Assembly: GCF_014884385.1 (NCBI RefSeq)
Contig: NZ_WKFH01000003.1
Coordinates: 2,388,001-2,452,000 of the forward strand
DNA length: 64,000 nt
Direction of reading: 5' to 3'
DNA from: Phycobacter azelaicus
GTDB taxonomy: Bacteria; Pseudomonadota; Alphaproteobacteria; Rhodobacterales; Rhodobacteraceae
The notes under the pieces are model-generated. The model ran no database searches. It saw only the letters and a list, made by a program, of their open reading frames with translations, and was not told where the DNA came from. The position numbers and the translations under genes were made by a program. Shown here one piece after another: positions 62,141-64,000 of the stretch (within the stretch, counting starts at the first letter, position 1; every line of letters begins with the position of its first letter).

Positions 62141-63089
62141 GGGGGCTCTGAGCCGTTAGGGCGGGCCAGATTGCCTGAACGGCGGTCAGGTCCTGCACGC
62201 CTAGGCCAGAGAGGCAGGCGATGCTGGTTCGCTCAGGGAGCGGTTTCCTAACGATATCAATGATCGTGCCGAGTTCTTGCAGATCTTCAGTGCGGATCAG
62301 GCCTTGGAGGATGGCCTGGCGTGGCGTTCCGAAGGCTTTCCCGGATGATCTTGAATCCACAAAGACCTGCGCACTGGCCAGGGCGGCGGGATGGATCTCA
62401 CATTTGGTGGCATCATCCGAGCCGACCGAGGTTATGTGCTGACCGGGGCGCAGCCAATCGGGATGGATCAACGGCTTTCTCGCGCCAGTGGCAGCGACGA
62501 TAGCATCAGAAGCACGGACGGCCCGCTCCAAATCCGTCGCTTCTTCAAAGCCAGTTGCTGGGAACTGGCCCTTGAGTGTTCTGATCAGCGCTTGCACCTT
62601 TGCTTTGTCCCGTCCCCAGATCTGAACCATCGACATCGAACGCATCAGAAGCAGCGCTTCGGTTTGCAATCTGGCCTGACTGCCGGTGCCGACGATAAGG
62701 GCAGTCTTTGCATCGTTCGGGACCAGCAGCCGGGCAACAACGGCTCCTGCAGCAGCGGTGCGGTAGTCAGAAATCAGGTGATCGTCCTGAAGGATCGCAA
62801 GCGGTTTGCAGGTCTGGCTGTCAAAGACAGCGATCATGCCGCTGGAGGGCGGTTCCTCCCGGTTGGCCAAATGCTCGGACCAGCCCGCCATTTTGACCGT
62901 GAAGATTGGACTGCCTGCGATCACTGCCGATTTGACATGGATGTCCGAGACCTCGCTGGGGTGTAGCACTTGGGCTGGGGTAGTTGTCTTTCCCTCTGCA
63001 ATGGCGCGAAAGGCCTGCTCGGCGGCGGGGATCAGCGCGGCAATGCCCAAGTGGGGGCGAATGTCCGAAGGGCTGTAGAATGGGATCAT
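62130..63089 (-). CDS. Ornithine cyclodeaminase/mu-crystallin family protein
   Basis: A 319-residue NAD(P) enzyme: substrate Lys in VKMAGW, Arg in ISDYRTAAAGAV, Rossmann segment LIVGTGSQARLQ (about 128-140), and GSDDATKCEIHP near residue 225. The family includes ornithine cyclodeaminase, alanine dehydrogenase and delta-1-pyrroline-2-carboxylate/ketimine reductases; the last would fit a hydroxyproline pathway together with the racemase-like gene at 41494, but distance makes that weak. It overlaps the following PhzF gene by 4 nt (ATGA) on the same strand. Confidence 0.9.
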   Translation of the reverse strand: MIPFYSPSDIRPHLGIAALIPAAEQAFRAIAEGKTTTPAQVLHPSEVSDIHVKSAVIAGSPIFTVKMAGWSEHLANREEPPSSGMIAVFDSQTCKPLAILQDDHLISDYRTAAAGAVVARLLVPNDAKTALIVGTGSQARLQTEALLLMRSMSMVQIWGRDKAKVQALIRTLKGQFPATGFEEATDLERAVRASDAIVAATGARKPLIHPDWLRPGQHITSVGSDDATKCEIHPAALASAQVFVDSRSSGKAFGTPRQAILQGLIRTEDLQELGTIIDIVRKPLPERTSIACLSGLGVQDLTAVQAIWPALTAQSPLSP

Positions 63090-63961
63090 GGGGCCACCAG
63101 CTCCCCTGAGCCGACAAACGAGACCTCTCCGGCGACGGTGACATGGGATACATCGTCAGAACTGCCGAATGGCGTCACCAGCAGCTCACTCGGTCGCTCC
63201 ATGAAATGTCCCTGCTTCAGGGGGAAGCTGCGATTTGGCTGCACCAGCCCGTGTTTCAGCGCATATGCGCCGATGACCCCGGCTGCACTGCCGGTGGCCA
63301 CATCTTCCATCAACCCGTCATTGTTCCAGTGACGCCCCTCAAAGCGCTCTACATCAAAGAGATAAGCGAATTCGGCGCCAAGCGCCTTAAGCCGATCCTC
63401 AAGATCCGATTTGATGATGCGGGCCTGTTCCAAGCCGCCCGTCATCGGGACCACGAGATATTTCAACCCGGTAGAGATGACCTCCAGTGGCAGATCCGCC
63501 AGCTGCGTTGGGGCCAGATTGAAGGCCTCGGCAATTTGCTGACGGGCGCAGTCGGACGCTATGCCAAGGAAGATTGGCCGCCCCTGATCCAGCGTGCCAA
63601 AGTAGCGTCCGGCGCGGGCCATGGTGGTGACGGTCACCCTGCGATTCCTGTGCAAGGCAAAGTTCCAGTTTTTGGTTCCGGCGTCGCCACTGGCCCGGTG
63701 CAGGCTGCAGGCCGCGCCGATGATGGGATGACCTGCAAAAGGAAGTTCCTCGAACAGGTCAAAGACGCGCGCTTTGATGCGTCCGTCAACCTTTTGCAGG
63801 AAGATCGATTCGAAGTGGCGAAGCTCCTGAGTCATGGTCAGCATCTGCGCCGCGCTAAGACCTGTGCTGTCGGGAAAGACCGCAAGACTGTTGCCAGCAT
63901 AGGGACGGGATGCGAAGACGTCGCAGTGGATGAAACTGTACGAAAGGCGCGGCTGCGGCAT
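63086..63961 (-). CDS. PhzF-family isomerase
   Basis: A 291-residue protein of the diaminopimelate epimerase-like fold with the PhzF hallmarks FESIFLQ (with its catalytic Glu near residue 50), LPFAGHPIIGAACSL and ATGSAAGVIGAYAL near residue 220. Most members lack a known substrate; phenazine synthesis itself is not implied. It is the first gene of a two-gene unit with the ornithine-cyclodeaminase-family protein. The remaining 39 nt to the window end hold no feature. Confidence 0.93.
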   Translation of the reverse strand: MPQPRLSYSFIHCDVFASRPYAGNSLAVFPDSTGLSAAQMLTMTQELRHFESIFLQKVDGRIKARVFDLFEELPFAGHPIIGAACSLHRASGDAGTKNWNFALHRNRRVTVTTMARAGRYFGTLDQGRPIFLGIASDCARQQIAEAFNLAPTQLADLPLEVISTGLKYLVVPMTGGLEQARIIKSDLEDRLKALGAEFAYLFDVERFEGRHWNNDGLMEDVATGSAAGVIGAYALKHGLVQPNRSFPLKQGHFMERPSELLVTPFGSSDDVSHVTVAGEVSFVGSGELVAP

Positions 63962-64000
63962 GTGTCTATCTACATAGTGATGGCTCTATATAGATGGTTG

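Overview
The window is a GC-rich chromosomal segment of an alphaproteobacterium, almost certainly a Roseobacter-group member of the Rhodobacteraceae (Phaeobacter, Leisingera and Ruegeria are the sort of genera that fit). The basis is the family content and gene order: hom-glpX-recJ, the heterotetrameric sarcosine oxidase operon, dnaG-rpoD, nrdR-ribD, ribE, ribB-ribH-nusB, pcm-tolC-PopZ-like, and several small lineage-typical proteins. Species cannot be fixed from the sequence alone.

Layout. Positions 1-6557 are the tRNA-proximal end of an integrative element that runs off the left edge. It holds the C-terminus of an AlpA-like regulator, a strong terminator, a cluster of AAATGACA-type inverted repeats, two overlapping tyrosine-recombinase genes, two unknown cargo genes, and a phage-type integrase abutting tRNA-Glu(TTC). 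That integrase is frameshifted just before its catalytic tyrosine, so the element is probably stranded unless the other recombinases can mobilise it. From 6558 the core genome begins: tRNA-Glu, recJ/glpX/hom, a TetR regulator with a perfect palindromic operator, a pirin, a 3-hydroxyisobutyrate dehydrogenase-like protein, and a three-gene set of TadE/TadG-like pseudopilin proteins (14860-17639).

17980-30054 carries glutamate dehydrogenase, an exported ankyrin-like protein, soxBDAG (sarcosine to glycine, with one carbon passed to tetrahydrofolate), then dnaG and rpoD separated by a perfect 11-bp palindrome. 30095-33707 holds exported proteins of unknown function, including a tandem pair of small Trp-Cys-Gly paralogs, and YjbQ. 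33821-44975 is the nrdR/riboflavin/nusB locus. It is interrupted twice by opposite-strand genes: a capsule export trio (KpsC-, Wza- and KpsS-like) between ribD and ribE, and a Ser/Cys-type proline-racemase-family enzyme between ribE and ribB. The ribB product keeps a GTP-cyclohydrolase-II-like half that has lost its zinc cysteines (RibBX type), so GTP cyclohydrolase II must be encoded elsewhere.

45107-50181 has small membrane proteins, a 45-residue entericidin-like lipoprotein, a DksA/TraR-like zinc-finger protein, two FNR/FixK-type boxes, pcm, a TolC-family protein and a PopZ-like acidic protein. 50370-64000 is ordinary core and metabolic content: cobQ, efp, ygfZ-like, a family 2 glycosyltransferase, an MsbA-like ABC exporter, a class V aminotransferase, hisC, a crotonase, an ornithine-cyclodeaminase-family protein and PhzF. 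No CRISPR array, rRNA, complete insertion sequence or recognisable defence system was seen. The most unusual material is the recombinase-rich island end, the interrupted riboflavin locus, the tandem Trp-Cys-Gly exported proteins and the paired FNR-like boxes.
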